Below, in pieces: positions 27,967 to 36,641 of a stretch of 64,000 nt of DNA. The notes below the pieces were generated by a model, which was not told the DNA's origin, made no database searches, and saw only the letters and a program-made list of their open reading frames with translations. The position numbers and the translations under genes were made by a program. Where the stretch lies: assembly GCA_016200005.1 (NCBI GenBank), contig JACQFP010000002.1, positions 1 to 64,000 of the forward strand, read 5' to 3'. The DNA is from Verrucomicrobiota bacterium. GTDB lineage: Bacteria > Verrucomicrobiota > Verrucomicrobiia > Limisphaerales > PALSA-1396. The stretch's first letter is position 1. The number at the start of each line of letters is the position of its first letter.

Positions 27967-28533
27967 TTAGCTCGACAATTCCCTCACATCCACCGCCTCC
28001 ATGCCCGCAGCGCGGATGGCTTGCAAGCCCAACTCTGTATCTTCGTAGGCGCGGCAGAATTTTGGGTCAATGCCGATGCGACGAGCGGCTTCGAGGAAAA
28101 TATCCGGCGCAGGTTTTTGGTTCTGCACCATCTCACTGGTCACGACGGCGTCGAATAGATGCCGGATTTTCAGGAGTTCGAGCACTTGAGTGATGACGCG
28201 CTGCGTGCCACCGGACGCCACGGCCATCGGAATCTTGCCGTGATGTGATTTCGCGATTTCCACGACGGCATGGATGGGTTCAATCTGCGCCATGAGCGGC
28301 AGATACGCCTCCTCCTTCTCGTGCGCGACAGCGATGTGATCGAGCGAGCGGCCTTGTTCCTGGGCGAGCATTTTCAAGATGTCGCGCGAAGGGACGCCGC
28401 CCAGCGAGTAGAAGCGGTCTTCCGGAAAATGCAGGCCGTGACGTTGCGTGATCATCTGCCAGGCGCGCCAATGCAGCGGCATGGTGTCGGCCAGCGTGCC
28501 GTCGCAGTCGAAGATCAGTCCTTTGGGTGTCAT
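27967..28533 (-). CDS. HAD family phosphatase, beta-phosphoglucomutase-like
   Basis: This 188-residue protein has motif I FDCDGTLADTMPLHWRAW with both aspartates, a helical cap domain, motif II AVASGGTQ, motif III Lys in VQNQKPAPDIFLEAARRI and motif IV YEDTELGLQAIRAAGM. This set is typical of beta-PGM-like and YqaB-type sugar-phosphate phosphatases. It follows prfA on the same strand, across a repeat-filled gap. Confidence 0.9.
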   Translation of the reverse strand: MTPKGLIFDCDGTLADTMPLHWRAWQMITQRHGLHFPEDRFYSLGGVPSRDILKMLAQEQGRSLDHIAVAHEKEEAYLPLMAQIEPIHAVVEIAKSHHGKIPMAVASGGTQRVITQVLELLKIRHLFDAVVTSEMVQNQKPAPDIFLEAARRIGIDPKFCRAYEDTELGLQAIRAAGMEAVDVRELSS

Positions 28534-28543
28534 TCGCTTTTTG

Positions 28544-28620
28544 GTCTTAATCTTTATCTTTCTCTCACTCTTAATCTCCGATCCGAGAACAAGATTAAGA
28601 TTCAGATTTGGATTAAGAGC
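28544..28620. repeat. Hairpin of CTTAATC-type tandem units
   Basis: The left arm GTCTTAATCTTTATC and CTCTTAATCTC faces a right arm AAGATTAAGATTCAG and GGATTAAGAG. The arms are complementary and built from roughly 7-bp units. It occupies the prfA-HAD gap. No other signal is seen there. Confidence 0.75.
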
Positions 28621-28626
28621 TGCATT

Positions 28627-29706
28627 TCAAGTTTGCGAGGCTTTCAACTTTTCCTCCAAATCGTGCGCCATGAGCGGTTCAATCATTGGATCGAGATCGC
28701 CGTCAATGAAACTCGCGAGGTTGTAGAGCGTGATTTCGATGCGGTGGTCGGTCACACGGTTCTGCGGAAAATTGTAGGTGCGGATTTTTTCGCTCCGCTC
28801 GCCGGTGCCGACCTGCGCTTTGCGCTGCGCGGCATACTTGGCGTTTTCGTCGGCCACCTTTTTCTCCAACAGTCGCGAACGGAGCACGGTCAACGCCTGC
28901 TGTTTGTTTTTCTGCTGCGAACGGCCATCGGCGCAGCGAACAATCAAGCCGCTCGGCTTGTGATGAATTTGCACGGCGGAGTCGGTGGTGTTGACGCCCT
29001 GGCCACCTGGTCCGGACGCGCGGCAGACGGTGATGTCCAGATCTTCGGGGCGCAGTTGCACGTCCACCTCCTCGGCTTCCGGCAACACGGCGACGGTGCA
29101 GGTGCTGGTGTGAATGCGCCCCTGCGCTTCGGTTGCCGGGACGCGTTGGACGCGGTGCACGCCGCTTTCGTATTTCAGCCGCTTGTAAACGTCCGTGCCG
29201 GTGACGCTGAAGACAATTTCCTTGAAACCGCCGAGGTCCGATTGGCTGGAGTCGAGCGTCTCAACCTTCCAGCCGCGGCCTTCGGCGTAGCGCGTGTACA
29301 TTCGGTAAAGATCCGCGGCGAAGAGGGCGGATTCCGAGCCACCAGCGCCGGCGCGAATTTCGAAGATGGTGTTCCGTGAATCGCTGGGGTTGGGCGGCAG
29401 AACGCCGCGTTGAATTTCGAGGGCTAGACGCTTTTCCTCCGCTTCGAGGCGTGCAATCTCCTCCTTCGCGAGAACAGCGAGTTCGGAATCGGCGGGTTCG
29501 GTTTTGAGCAGCACGCGGTTTTCTTCGAGGTGCGCCAGCGTTTTCGAATAGTCTTTGCCAAAGGCAACGAGGTCCTTGAGGCGTGCGTACTCACGCGACA
29601 ATTCCTGGGCGCGTGCCTTGTTGTCGATGACTTTTGGGTCGCTCAGCGCGACCTCAAGTTCAGCGAGGCGGCGTGCGAATTTTTCGATGTGCGGACGTAA
29701 ATCCAT
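28627..29706 (-). CDS. prfA: Peptide chain release factor 1
   Basis: This 359-residue class I release factor reads UAA and UAG. The tripeptide anticodon PAT lies in RVPATEAQGRIHTSTCTVAV, marking RF1 rather than RF2. The GGQ peptidyl-hydrolysis loop is GPGGQGVNTTDSAVQIHH. Length is standard. It lies downstream of rpmE, a common pairing. Confidence 0.97.
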   Translation of the reverse strand: MDLRPHIEKFARRLAELEVALSDPKVIDNKARAQELSREYARLKDLVAFGKDYSKTLAHLEENRVLLKTEPADSELAVLAKEEIARLEAEEKRLALEIQRGVLPPNPSDSRNTIFEIRAGAGGSESALFAADLYRMYTRYAEGRGWKVETLDSSQSDLGGFKEIVFSVTGTDVYKRLKYESGVHRVQRVPATEAQGRIHTSTCTVAVLPEAEEVDVQLRPEDLDITVCRASGPGGQGVNTTDSAVQIHHKPSGLIVRCADGRSQQKNKQQALTVLRSRLLEKKVADENAKYAAQRKAQVGTGERSEKIRTYNFPQNRVTDHRIEITLYNLASFIDGDLDPMIEPLMAHDLEEKLKASQT

Positions 29707-29716
29707 TCTTGTTTAT

Positions 29717-29781
29717 GATTTGCGATTTACGATTGACGCATCCGTTCAGCCATCAGCGCGCAGATCGTAAATCGTAAATCG
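29717..29781. repeat. Inverted heptamer repeat (GATTTAC/GTAAATC units)
   Basis: The left part GCGATTTACGATTGACG and right part GATCGTAAATCGTAAATC form complementary arms around 24 bp, between prfA and the rpmE terminator. The unit is the same as at 15724-15742. Confidence 0.8.
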
Positions 29782-29812
29782 AAAAAATGTCCGGGCATGA
29801 CCTGAGAAAACA

Positions 29813-29852
29813 CAACGCCCGCGATTCCGAAAGTTCGGAATTGCGGGCGTTG
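29813..29852 (-). terminator. Hairpin terminator of rpmE
   Basis: A 19-bp nearly perfect stem (CAACGCCCGCGATTCCGAA, 29813-29831, with 29834-29852, one G-T pair) lies 12 bases after the rpmE stop. On the minus strand it is followed by TGTTTTC, a weak U-tract. Confidence 0.8.
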
Positions 29853-29864
29853 ATTCGGAAAGCG

Positions 29865-30107
29865 CTACTTCTTTTTTTTGCGGGTGCTGGCTTCGGCCTG
29901 GGCGGCCTGCGTCTTGGCCATGCGCTGCTGGAACTTGTCCACGCGGCCGGCGGTATCGACGAATTTCTGCTGGCCGGTGTAAAAGGGATGGCAGACGTTG
30001 CAGATACCGACGAGAATGACGGGTTTGGTGGAGCGGGTCTTGATGACGTTGCCGCAGGCGCAACGGATTTCCGCGTCCAAATATTTCGGATGAATTTCAG
30101 CTTTCAT
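29865..30107 (-). CDS. rpmE: 50S ribosomal protein L31
   Basis: This 80-residue protein starts [20 protein letters not shown] and contains [20 protein letters not shown]. The CxC and CxxC pairs are the zinc-binding form of L31. The Lys-rich tail ends RKKKK. ATG 30107 fits the family; the longer frame is upstream leader. L31 joins the central protuberance of the large subunit. Confidence 0.96.
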   Translation of the reverse strand: MKAEIHPKYLDAEIRCACGNVIKTRSTKPVILVGICNVCHPFYTGQQKFVDTAGRVDKFQQRMAKTQAAQAEASTRKKKK

Positions 30108-30266
30108 AACAAAGGGTGGAAAAGCTACCAGCCGCAAACGGCTTGGCAAGCGTTAAAATTGCAACCCGATGTTTTGGCGCTTTCCGCCGCCAGCACCACC
30201 TCCCGGTGTCATATTGTCTTCTGAGGCAATGGGGCGCGCCCCCTCGGAACGCGCCGTTTCGCGCCA

Positions 30267-30443
30267 TTAATACCGATTCATCACATAATACAGATACCCC
30301 AGCACTGCTGAGACGATCAGGCCGGCGAGGATCGACCACCGGAGAATCACCCGACGTTTGCGCCGCAAGTTGCGCCCGCCCATCCCGGGGAGCAGGTAAA
30401 ACCGGCCGTGATCCTTGTGCACTTCTTTTTTTGACCAGAACAT
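30267..30443 (-). CDS. Small membrane protein of unknown function
   Basis: This 58-residue protein starts MFWSKKEVHKDHGRFYLLPG, has a basic segment NLRRKRRVILRW and a single membrane helix (SILAGLIVSAVLGYLYYVM) near the C terminus. The basic side should be cytoplasmic. It is 159 bp upstream of rpmE on the same strand. I recognise no family. The 290-bp gap 30444-30733 upstream of it shows no gene. Confidence 0.62.
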   Translation of the reverse strand: MFWSKKEVHKDHGRFYLLPGMGGRNLRRKRRVILRWSILAGLIVSAVLGYLYYVMNRY

Positions 30444-30733
30444 GATTATCAGTTTGACGCTATTCCCTCGCCAACCATCGGAAACGTGGTGGGTCTGTTT
30501 CCGCCAGGAAAAATCCGACGGTGGAAGGGAATGGAAATATTTTTTCCCACCGCAGCCTGAGTAATTTTTGGAATTGTATGGTGACAATTAACATTAGCTG
30601 CTTTTTGTCGATTTGTGCAATCGGTCTTTTTGGGTTGAGCAGCCGGAGGCGAAACCCGAGCGTGTCGGTCAAAGCTATGTCGCCCGATGCAAGTCTGCCA
30701 GCGCATCGACGACGCGTCACCACGAGGTCGTTG

Positions 30734-33700
30734 TCAAAAGTTCAGGCGCACGCTCGCGGTGAACGTGCGGCTGCGCGGCAACTCGGAATGGAGATTCAGC
30801 GGATTCAGCCGGTAGTCCGTGTCGAAGAGGTTCAGCAGGCCGAGCCGGATCTCAGCATGACGACGCGGGAAGCGGTAGCCAGCCATGAGATTGTGCTGCC
30901 AGAGGTTTTCGCCCGCCAGCGACGGCGTGTAACCGGAGTTGCTCTGCAGATACCAGGCGGACTCCCATTGCGCGAACACGCCGCTGCGATGATGAAAGTT
31001 CGCCGTGAGTGAAAGCTGATGCAGCGTGGCGCGATTGTTCTGCTCCAACAGGTCGAGATTGGCCGCGCCGTCGGGAACCTGCGGAAACCGTCCCATCAAC
31101 GTCGCCTCGCTCAAACGATATCGTGCGCCCACAGAAAAGTTGTCGCCCAACAATTGCCCCGCGTAGGCCGAGAGACTGCGCTCGCGAAAATCCAAGGTCT
31201 GACTCGTGCTTGACGGAGAATCGGCGAACGGCAGAAATGTGGAGTTCGTCACGACGCCAACCGCGCGCGAGCCACGCGAAGTCAGCCACTCGGCTTCGAC
31301 GCCGAACCACGTGCCGCTGGCCAGCGATTGGTCGAAACCGACGCCGGCCGTCTCGAACTCGGTGCCCGGCACAAGGCCCGCCACGCTTTCGGGAATCAAG
31401 CTGCGAAACGCCTGGTTGAATCCGCCGATCTGGGTCGGTTCCAGGCGCACGCTGTTGTCAAAATAAAGTCCGCCCAACGACTTCGCGTAGCTCGCGCGCA
31501 ACAGCCCGCGCTCCCACGGCGTGAAGAGCAGCCCCGCCTTCGGCGAGACGAGGTCGCGCGAAGTTTCTCGGCCGGAGACGGGCGGTAAATCCATGTTTTC
31601 TGGAAACTGAATGTGATCGTAGCTGACGCCGCCAATCAGGCGGAGCGAGTCCAGAATTTGCCACGAGCCATACGCATAAACGTCGCCGCGTTGGAGCGAG
31701 CCGCTGGCGTTCTGATCGTTAAAAAAAGTAACTAGTGGTCCTCCAAACGCCGGATTGAGCGTCCCGCGATCCTTGACATCGCCCGATTGCCAGCGCCCGC
31801 CGATCACGAGCGATTGTTTCGGCGTCTCCCACACGTGTTGCAATTCCGCCGAATAGAGAGTGAAGTCGCTGGCCAGGTCGAGAATCAGCGGCAGTCCGAA
31901 TGGTTGCGGTGATTGGACTTCAGTCGTCACGCCGCCAACCTGGCGAAGGAACGGCACATTCGGCAGCGGATCGTGCAGCGTGAGCCGGTCGTCAAGCCGC
32001 GCGACGAGCAGCAATGTGTGACTGCCCGGCGACCACGCGTGGTGCCAGCCCGCGTAGAGCGTCGGTTCTTGAGTTTCTTTCACGCGGAAGCCGGGATTGG
32101 CTTGCGCCGGATCGTAATGATCGGCCACGTCGCCTGCCTCAGCGTGGAGGTCGCCGATTTGAAAATACGCCTCGTCGTCGGCCGTCACTCGCTGCTTCGC
32201 GGTCAGAATGAATTGACGCCGGTCGGCATCGTTGTTCACGCGCTGGCCGTTCAGGCTCTCGTAATTCGCATCGAACGCGTAGCTGAATCCGTCGAACGTG
32301 CCAAAGGCAGTTCCCGACTGCCGCCAATCGCCGCGGCTGGTGTATTCCGTCAGCGAACTGACGCCGACCGGCCGTTGATCGAAGAACTGCAGGTGTTCCT
32401 GCTGGGAGAGCAGTTGCGAGAGATTGCCCGCGCCGGGCGGAGCCAGGAGGTTCGCGACGAGCAACTCGCTTTGCCGCGCCGTTTCCAGCCGCAAGTCAAA
32501 ACGGTTCACGTCCTCCAGCGTCTGAAAACTGTTGGCGAGAAAGAGATGGCCGGAAAAGTTTGCGTAACTCTCGGACACCGCCTGCGCCGCGGCGTGGCGA
32601 CTCGCGTCCGGCACGCCGACCTCGTCGTAAAGCGCGGCGAGATTCGCGCTGCGCACGGAGCGATCACCGTCGAGCAGCAGCCGCGAGCGAAACGGCGCGC
32701 GTTGGTCGTTCAAATCCGAGGAACGTTCGAGGTCGCGGATGGCTTCGTTCAGCCGGTTCTCCTGCCACAGATGCAGCGCCGAGTAGAGCCAGGCGGTCGG
32801 GTCGTTCGCGTCCAGTTGTTTGGCCAGGCCAAATTCCTTTTCTGCCGCCGGCGCGTCACCGAGCGCGCTGGCGGCCTTGCCGAGATAGGCGCGGAACAAG
32901 GCGCGTTGCGGTTCGAGCGCGGCCGCGGCCTGAAACGCGGCGCGCGCCTCCGCGTACTGGCGTTCACGCAGCCGACATAAGCCGCGCCCCAGCCACGCCG
33001 GACCGAACGCGGCATCCAGTTCGCGCGCGTGATCAAACGACTCGCGCGCGCCGGGAACGTCGCCTTGCTCGATCAAGACGAAGCCGCGCAGCGCGTGGGC
33101 TGTGGCCAGTCGCGGCGAAAGTGCCAGCGCGCGATCCAGCTCAGCGAGGGCTGCACGGTGATGGCCGAAGGAGAATTCCAATTCCGCGAGTCGTGCCAGC
33201 GCGAACCCGAACTGCGGCGCGATCGACGCGGCCTTGCGGGCCGCCGCCAGCGCGCCGGGCAAATCACTCTGCGCTTGGCGCGCATAACTGTGCGCCAGGA
33301 GTTCGCTGGCCGAGTGGATGCTTCCGACGTGACGATCTACGCCAGAATCACCGCGCACGACGGCGATGAGTTCGCGCAAGGCAGCGGCTGCGGGCGCATC
33401 GCTTGGCAGACCGGCCAGCACTTGTTCAGCCTCGGCTACGCGGCCGACCGCAAGTTCGAGTTGGGCACGGAGAGCGTTTGCTCCCGCGCTCAGTTCGTTC
33501 GGAGTCGCGGGCCAAGCGTCCAGCGCGGCAAGCAGATCGCCGGCACGATAGTTACTCAAACTCCCAGCAAGCGCTGTTTGCTCTGCGGCGGTGAGTTGGA
33601 GTTCAGCTGGATTGACCACGGCGGGGTAGTAAAGCGCCCATTGAATCGCAGCGGTGGCATTGACGAGCGCGGTTTTTTGCGGCGCTTTGCCGACTTGGAG

Positions 33701-34252
33701 CCGTAGATCCTGTCCGCGTTCGAGTGCGAGTTCGCCATCGCGGGTCTGGAGGGCGACGCGCCCGTCGATCAGAGCAAGGTGCAGCGACGTAGCGTCAGTT
33801 GTATCGTTGGACACCACTTCCAGCAGAAATTCCGTGCCGCGGATTGCGCCGGCGGCCAGCGGCGTGTCGAACTCCACATCGGCGGGTTTTTCGCGGTTGA
33901 AAAAGTACAACGAGCCGCGCGAAAGGCCGAAGCGTCTTTTCTCGTTGCTTCGCGGCGGCAGAATTTCGAGCGTCGTCCGTTCGTTCAAGCGGATGACACT
34001 GCGGTCGGACAATTGGACGGCAGCCCGGCTCATCACGCGCGTGCGCAGTCGGTCGCCGGACTTGAGCACCTGGCCGGCAGCGGCGGGTTGCCAGTTGGTG
34101 CCGCCACCCATCGCATATTCAACCTTGCCGGCCGCTTCGATGACACGGCTCAGGAGGTTGGTGTCAACGGCGCTCGCCCGGTTCGTGGATTGGGCGTCGG
34201 CAGCAGGCGGCGCGAGCACGCAGAAAATCAAAACCGTGAGAAGTCGCCGCAC
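30734..34252 (-). CDS. FecR domain-TPR-outer-membrane barrel fusion protein
   Basis: The protein has about 1172 residues from GTG 34252, which starts the signal peptide (RRLLTVLIFCVLAPPAADAQ). The frame stays open to 34510. A FecR domain lies at about residues 70-175 (VQLSDRSVIRLNERTTLEIL, AAGAIRGTEFLLEV). TPR units follow at about 310-520 (LAELDRALALSPRLATAHAL, AWLGRGLCRLRERQYAEARA). From about 620 a TonB-receptor-like barrel ends in RSRTFTASVRLNF, with GLLNLFDTDYRLNPLN. No plug domain or TonB box is visible. A sigma-54-type promoter and perfect palindrome lie upstream. It may be an outer-membrane channel or secretion pore for glycan or protein, but this is inference. Confidence 0.82.
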   Translation of the reverse strand: MRRLLTVLIFCVLAPPAADAQSTNRASAVDTNLLSRVIEAAGKVEYAMGGGTNWQPAAAGQVLKSGDRLRTRVMSRAAVQLSDRSVIRLNERTTLEILPPRSNEKRRFGLSRGSLYFFNREKPADVEFDTPLAAGAIRGTEFLLEVVSNDTTDATSLHLALIDGRVALQTRDGELALERGQDLRLQVGKAPQKTALVNATAAIQWALYYPAVVNPAELQLTAAEQTALAGSLSNYRAGDLLAALDAWPATPNELSAGANALRAQLELAVGRVAEAEQVLAGLPSDAPAAAALRELIAVVRGDSGVDRHVGSIHSASELLAHSYARQAQSDLPGALAAARKAASIAPQFGFALARLAELEFSFGHHRAALAELDRALALSPRLATAHALRGFVLIEQGDVPGARESFDHARELDAAFGPAWLGRGLCRLRERQYAEARAAFQAAAALEPQRALFRAYLGKAASALGDAPAAEKEFGLAKQLDANDPTAWLYSALHLWQENRLNEAIRDLERSSDLNDQRAPFRSRLLLDGDRSVRSANLAALYDEVGVPDASRHAAAQAVSESYANFSGHLFLANSFQTLEDVNRFDLRLETARQSELLVANLLAPPGAGNLSQLLSQQEHLQFFDQRPVGVSSLTEYTSRGDWRQSGTAFGTFDGFSYAFDANYESLNGQRVNNDADRRQFILTAKQRVTADDEAYFQIGDLHAEAGDVADHYDPAQANPGFRVKETQEPTLYAGWHHAWSPGSHTLLLVARLDDRLTLHDPLPNVPFLRQVGGVTTEVQSPQPFGLPLILDLASDFTLYSAELQHVWETPKQSLVIGGRWQSGDVKDRGTLNPAFGGPLVTFFNDQNASGSLQRGDVYAYGSWQILDSLRLIGGVSYDHIQFPENMDLPPVSGRETSRDLVSPKAGLLFTPWERGLLRASYAKSLGGLYFDNSVRLEPTQIGGFNQAFRSLIPESVAGLVPGTEFETAGVGFDQSLASGTWFGVEAEWLTSRGSRAVGVVTNSTFLPFADSPSSTSQTLDFRERSLSAYAGQLLGDNFSVGARYRLSEATLMGRFPQVPDGAANLDLLEQNNRATLHQLSLTANFHHRSGVFAQWESAWYLQSNSGYTPSLAGENLWQHNLMAGYRFPRRHAEIRLGLLNLFDTDYRLNPLNLHSELPRSRTFTASVRLNF

Positions 34253-34530
34253 ACCGGAATGGTGCAACAAGCGTGGGGAAAAATGAAATCCATTTCTCCG
34301 ACACCGCGAGCCATCGCCCGCCGGTGGTTGGAGTTCACGCTTCAGCGTGGGGTCGCGATCGCGCGAAACAAAATGAATGGGTACCGCGGCAGGATTTCCA
34401 ATTTTTTGGAAGTCGATGACAAGGCGGAAATTTCCCCGCGTGGGCGGCGGACGACCGCGTTGGCGCAGCGTGCCAACGGTCGCGCAGAGTCTTTCGCAGC
34501 GTGCCTTCATCAGTTTATCCTGGTGACTTT

Positions 34531-34546
34531 AGCAGCAGTCTTGCCA
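34531..34546 (-). promoter_or_regulatory. Predicted sigma-54 promoter of the FecR-TPR-barrel gene
   Basis: On the minus strand the sequence TGGCAAGACTGCTGCT has GG and GC separated by exactly ten bases, with TGGCA and TGCT agreeing with the RpoN consensus. The start site would be near 34520, giving a leader of roughly 270 nt to GTG 34252. A palindrome lies 101 bp upstream. Confidence 0.7.
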
Positions 34547-34646
34547 GAGGTTGGCGGGAATGCCGGATACTGAGTTGCCCCTTGATTTCATTGGTTTGTT
34601 TGAACCTATTTCAAAGCTGCATTGAGAGAGAGGATCAAACCTGGTG

Positions 34647-34664
34647 TGTTCCGATTGCGGAACA
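34647..34664. promoter_or_regulatory. Predicted activator site, perfect palindrome
   Basis: TGTTCCG-ATTG-CGGAACA is a perfect 7-4-7 palindrome in the gap between the Ig-like gene and the FecR-barrel gene. The same sequence recurs at 36622, and weaker versions occur at 41094 and 50212-50251, each upstream of a sigma-54-type promoter. Confidence 0.7.
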
Positions 34665-34687
34665 GGAAGAATGGGTTGCGCCAAGAT

Positions 34688-36460
34688 TTACTCGATGCGA
34701 ACGCGGAAAAATCTTGTGCCGTCTCCGGACAGATAAAGCACCAGCGACTGGTCGTTACCAAAGTAAAAGTTGGACCAGGGTTGCCACGGGCCGGTGATCG
34801 TCGCGGCTTCCTCCACATAATAGCGCTGGCCGGACATAGTCGGGAAACTGAGCTCCAGCCAGTTGGAGACGCTCGTCAGTGAACATTGCGTCGGGATGAC
34901 CACGTGCAATGGCAGCGTGGCGGAGAGTGAACCGAGGTCGTTTGTGACGGTCATGACATAGTCGGCCGTGTCGTTGGTGGTCGTACTGGGGAAGAAGATT
35001 CCCGGGGCAGTCACCCCCGGCATCGCGTTCGTGTACTTCTTCCACGTAAAGCATAACGGTGGCGAGCCGGCCAGACTAGCGGCGAGGGTGGCCGGAGAGC
35101 CTTGGGCGACCGTCACAGTGGTTGGTTGCGAGAGCAAGGCCGGCGCAGTCGGTTGTTGATTTGTGTTGAGCGAATAATTCAGCCACGCTGTGCCACGGGC
35201 GTTGTTGACGCCTTCCACCGCAACAATGTACTGGCGCGATTTGACAACCGCGAACTGGACGCGCGACGCGCCGTTCGTGCCCCCGGCGGAGTTGTGGTCG
35301 CACGCAATGGAGATCAAGTCCTGGTAACTGTTGAGCGCGCCGTTGTAAGTGTAGGCCTCCATCACCGTGTCATAGCTGCTGCCGAGGGTATCGAGTGTGA
35401 TGGTGCCGTTGGTGGGCGGCTGGTACAGCAACCAATACGAAACGCCGCCGCTGATCCCGCAATGAGGCGGTTCATTCGTATCCACGGTGCCGTAAGTGGT
35501 GTCGAATATCTGGCTGCCATTGTAGCCGCGCACCACACCCGCGCCCGATGCGCCTGCCGGCGAAATAGTCCCTGCTGGCCGTGAAGCGCCACCGCCGTTC
35601 TCGCCGATCAATGGCGAACTGGGTGAATCCAGTAGTTTGCCACGAGCCAGGGTGTCCGTCGCGCCATCCGTATTGATCTGAAGTTCAACGGGAATGGTGA
35701 AGTAATTTGGACCGTCAATTGACACGCGCATCTTGTAACGCCCCACGTTGGCGATTTGCAGACTGGGAATTAGAAGATTCGTGGTCGTGATGCCCAGGTC
35801 GTTGCCGTTGAAATACCACTTATACTGGCCATTCGCCGCATTGGTCAGGACCACGGTGAGAGAAACCGTGTCTCCCAGGTTAGCGGAGCGGTCGGTCGGC
35901 ATGCTGAGCACGACGGGTGGCGGAAGGTCAACGGCTTCGAAACTCCACTTCAATTCGAGCAGCCCGGTCGCACCAAAATATCCGTCCACGGCAATTTCGT
36001 ACGGGTGACCTGCCAGCACGCCGAATTCGATTTCACTCTCGCGGTCAAATCCCTCGGAATCATCCGCGCGCGCCACTTCGATGAGTTTGTCGAAGGTCGT
36101 GTCGTTCGTGGAATTGAAATAGTAGGCGGAGAGCAAGGTGTCGAAATCGCTTCCCTCCGTTTCAAATTTCACAACGCCGTTCGTCGGGGCCACCCAGGAA
36201 ATCCACATGGAATGGCCACCAACTTTACCGCCGTGTTTCGGCTCGCCGACCTCGACGGTCGCGGTCGAATTATTGCCGGTCAGATCGCCGGTCGCGCTCG
36301 AAAAGGTGACTCGATTCGTGAAATAATCTTGCAACGACTGCGCTTGAGACGGAATGGCCAGGCATAAACCCGCCAGAACAAAACAAACAGCCAGCGCACC
36401 GCGCCTTGGAGGGCAATGGCCGCATTCACCGACGCACGTGCTTTCGACAAACGTCTTCAT
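34688..36460 (-). CDS. Secreted Ig-like domain protein with RFFR-type C terminus
   Basis: This 590-residue exported protein has a signal peptide (GALAVCFVLAGLCLAIPSQAQ). It contains two related beta-sandwich modules (VGGHSMWISWVAPTNGVVKF at about residue 80 and GGVSYWLLYQPPTNGTITLD at about 340). Ig-like domains lie between and after them (NGQYKWYFNGNDLGITTTNL, GSPPLCFTWKKYTNAMPG). The C-terminal module ends YYVEEAATITGPWQPW...GTRFFRVRIE. That ending is shared with the proteins at 47957, 60754 and 62864. A sigma-54-type promoter lies 53 bp before the start. The role is probably cell surface or matrix. Confidence 0.8.
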   Translation of the reverse strand: MKTFVESTCVGECGHCPPRRGALAVCFVLAGLCLAIPSQAQSLQDYFTNRVTFSSATGDLTGNNSTATVEVGEPKHGGKVGGHSMWISWVAPTNGVVKFETEGSDFDTLLSAYYFNSTNDTTFDKLIEVARADDSEGFDRESEIEFGVLAGHPYEIAVDGYFGATGLLELKWSFEAVDLPPPVVLSMPTDRSANLGDTVSLTVVLTNAANGQYKWYFNGNDLGITTTNLLIPSLQIANVGRYKMRVSIDGPNYFTIPVELQINTDGATDTLARGKLLDSPSSPLIGENGGGASRPAGTISPAGASGAGVVRGYNGSQIFDTTYGTVDTNEPPHCGISGGVSYWLLYQPPTNGTITLDTLGSSYDTVMEAYTYNGALNSYQDLISIACDHNSAGGTNGASRVQFAVVKSRQYIVAVEGVNNARGTAWLNYSLNTNQQPTAPALLSQPTTVTVAQGSPATLAASLAGSPPLCFTWKKYTNAMPGVTAPGIFFPSTTTNDTADYVMTVTNDLGSLSATLPLHVVIPTQCSLTSVSNWLELSFPTMSGQRYYVEEAATITGPWQPWSNFYFGNDQSLVLYLSGDGTRFFRVRIE

Positions 36461-36512
36461 TCGGTCGGTTTTACTCTTCTCTATGATGTCTGGTTGTCAA
36501 ATGAGTTCCTTT

Positions 36513-36528
36513 AGCACCCGGATTGCCA
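36513..36528 (-). promoter_or_regulatory. Predicted sigma-54 promoter of the Ig-like protein gene
   Basis: On the minus strand TGGCAATCCGGGTGCT has the exact GG-N10-GC spacing. The predicted start site is near 36501, about 40 nt before ATG 36460. The palindrome at 36622 is 94 bp upstream, a normal distance for an enhancer-binding activator. Confidence 0.72.
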
Positions 36529-36621
36529 ATCGTTCAGGGCGACTCAATTAGACTGAATTGCGCAAAAAACAGCGGGATTTGTGTTGCCAATCCTTTGGTC
36601 ACACCTAATGCAAATCTGCAC

Positions 36622-36639
36622 TGTTCCGCTGGCGGAACA
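36622..36639. promoter_or_regulatory. Predicted activator site, perfect palindrome, behind the activator gene
   Basis: TGTTCCG-CTGG-CGGAACA is a perfect 7-4-7 palindrome lying two bases after the stop codon of the NtrC-type regulator. It is the best candidate for that regulator's own binding sequence. A role as a short terminator hairpin is also possible, but no U-tract follows. Confidence 0.7.
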
Positions 36640-36641
36640 CT

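Noticed and set aside
15724-29781. Tandem short repeats considered as a CRISPR array
   Set aside because: Units are 7 bp with no spacers, and there are no cas genes. They form complementary arms instead.
30444-30733. Possible small RNA or tRNA in the 290-bp gap
   Set aside because: No tRNA cloverleaf, T-loop sequence or terminator could be found.
34253-34510. N-terminal extension of the FecR-barrel protein to ATG 34510
   Set aside because: The extra 86 residues are Arg/Pro-rich and precede a normal signal peptide. The predicted sigma-54 transcript would start only about 10 bases before this ATG. GTG 34252 is more plausible.
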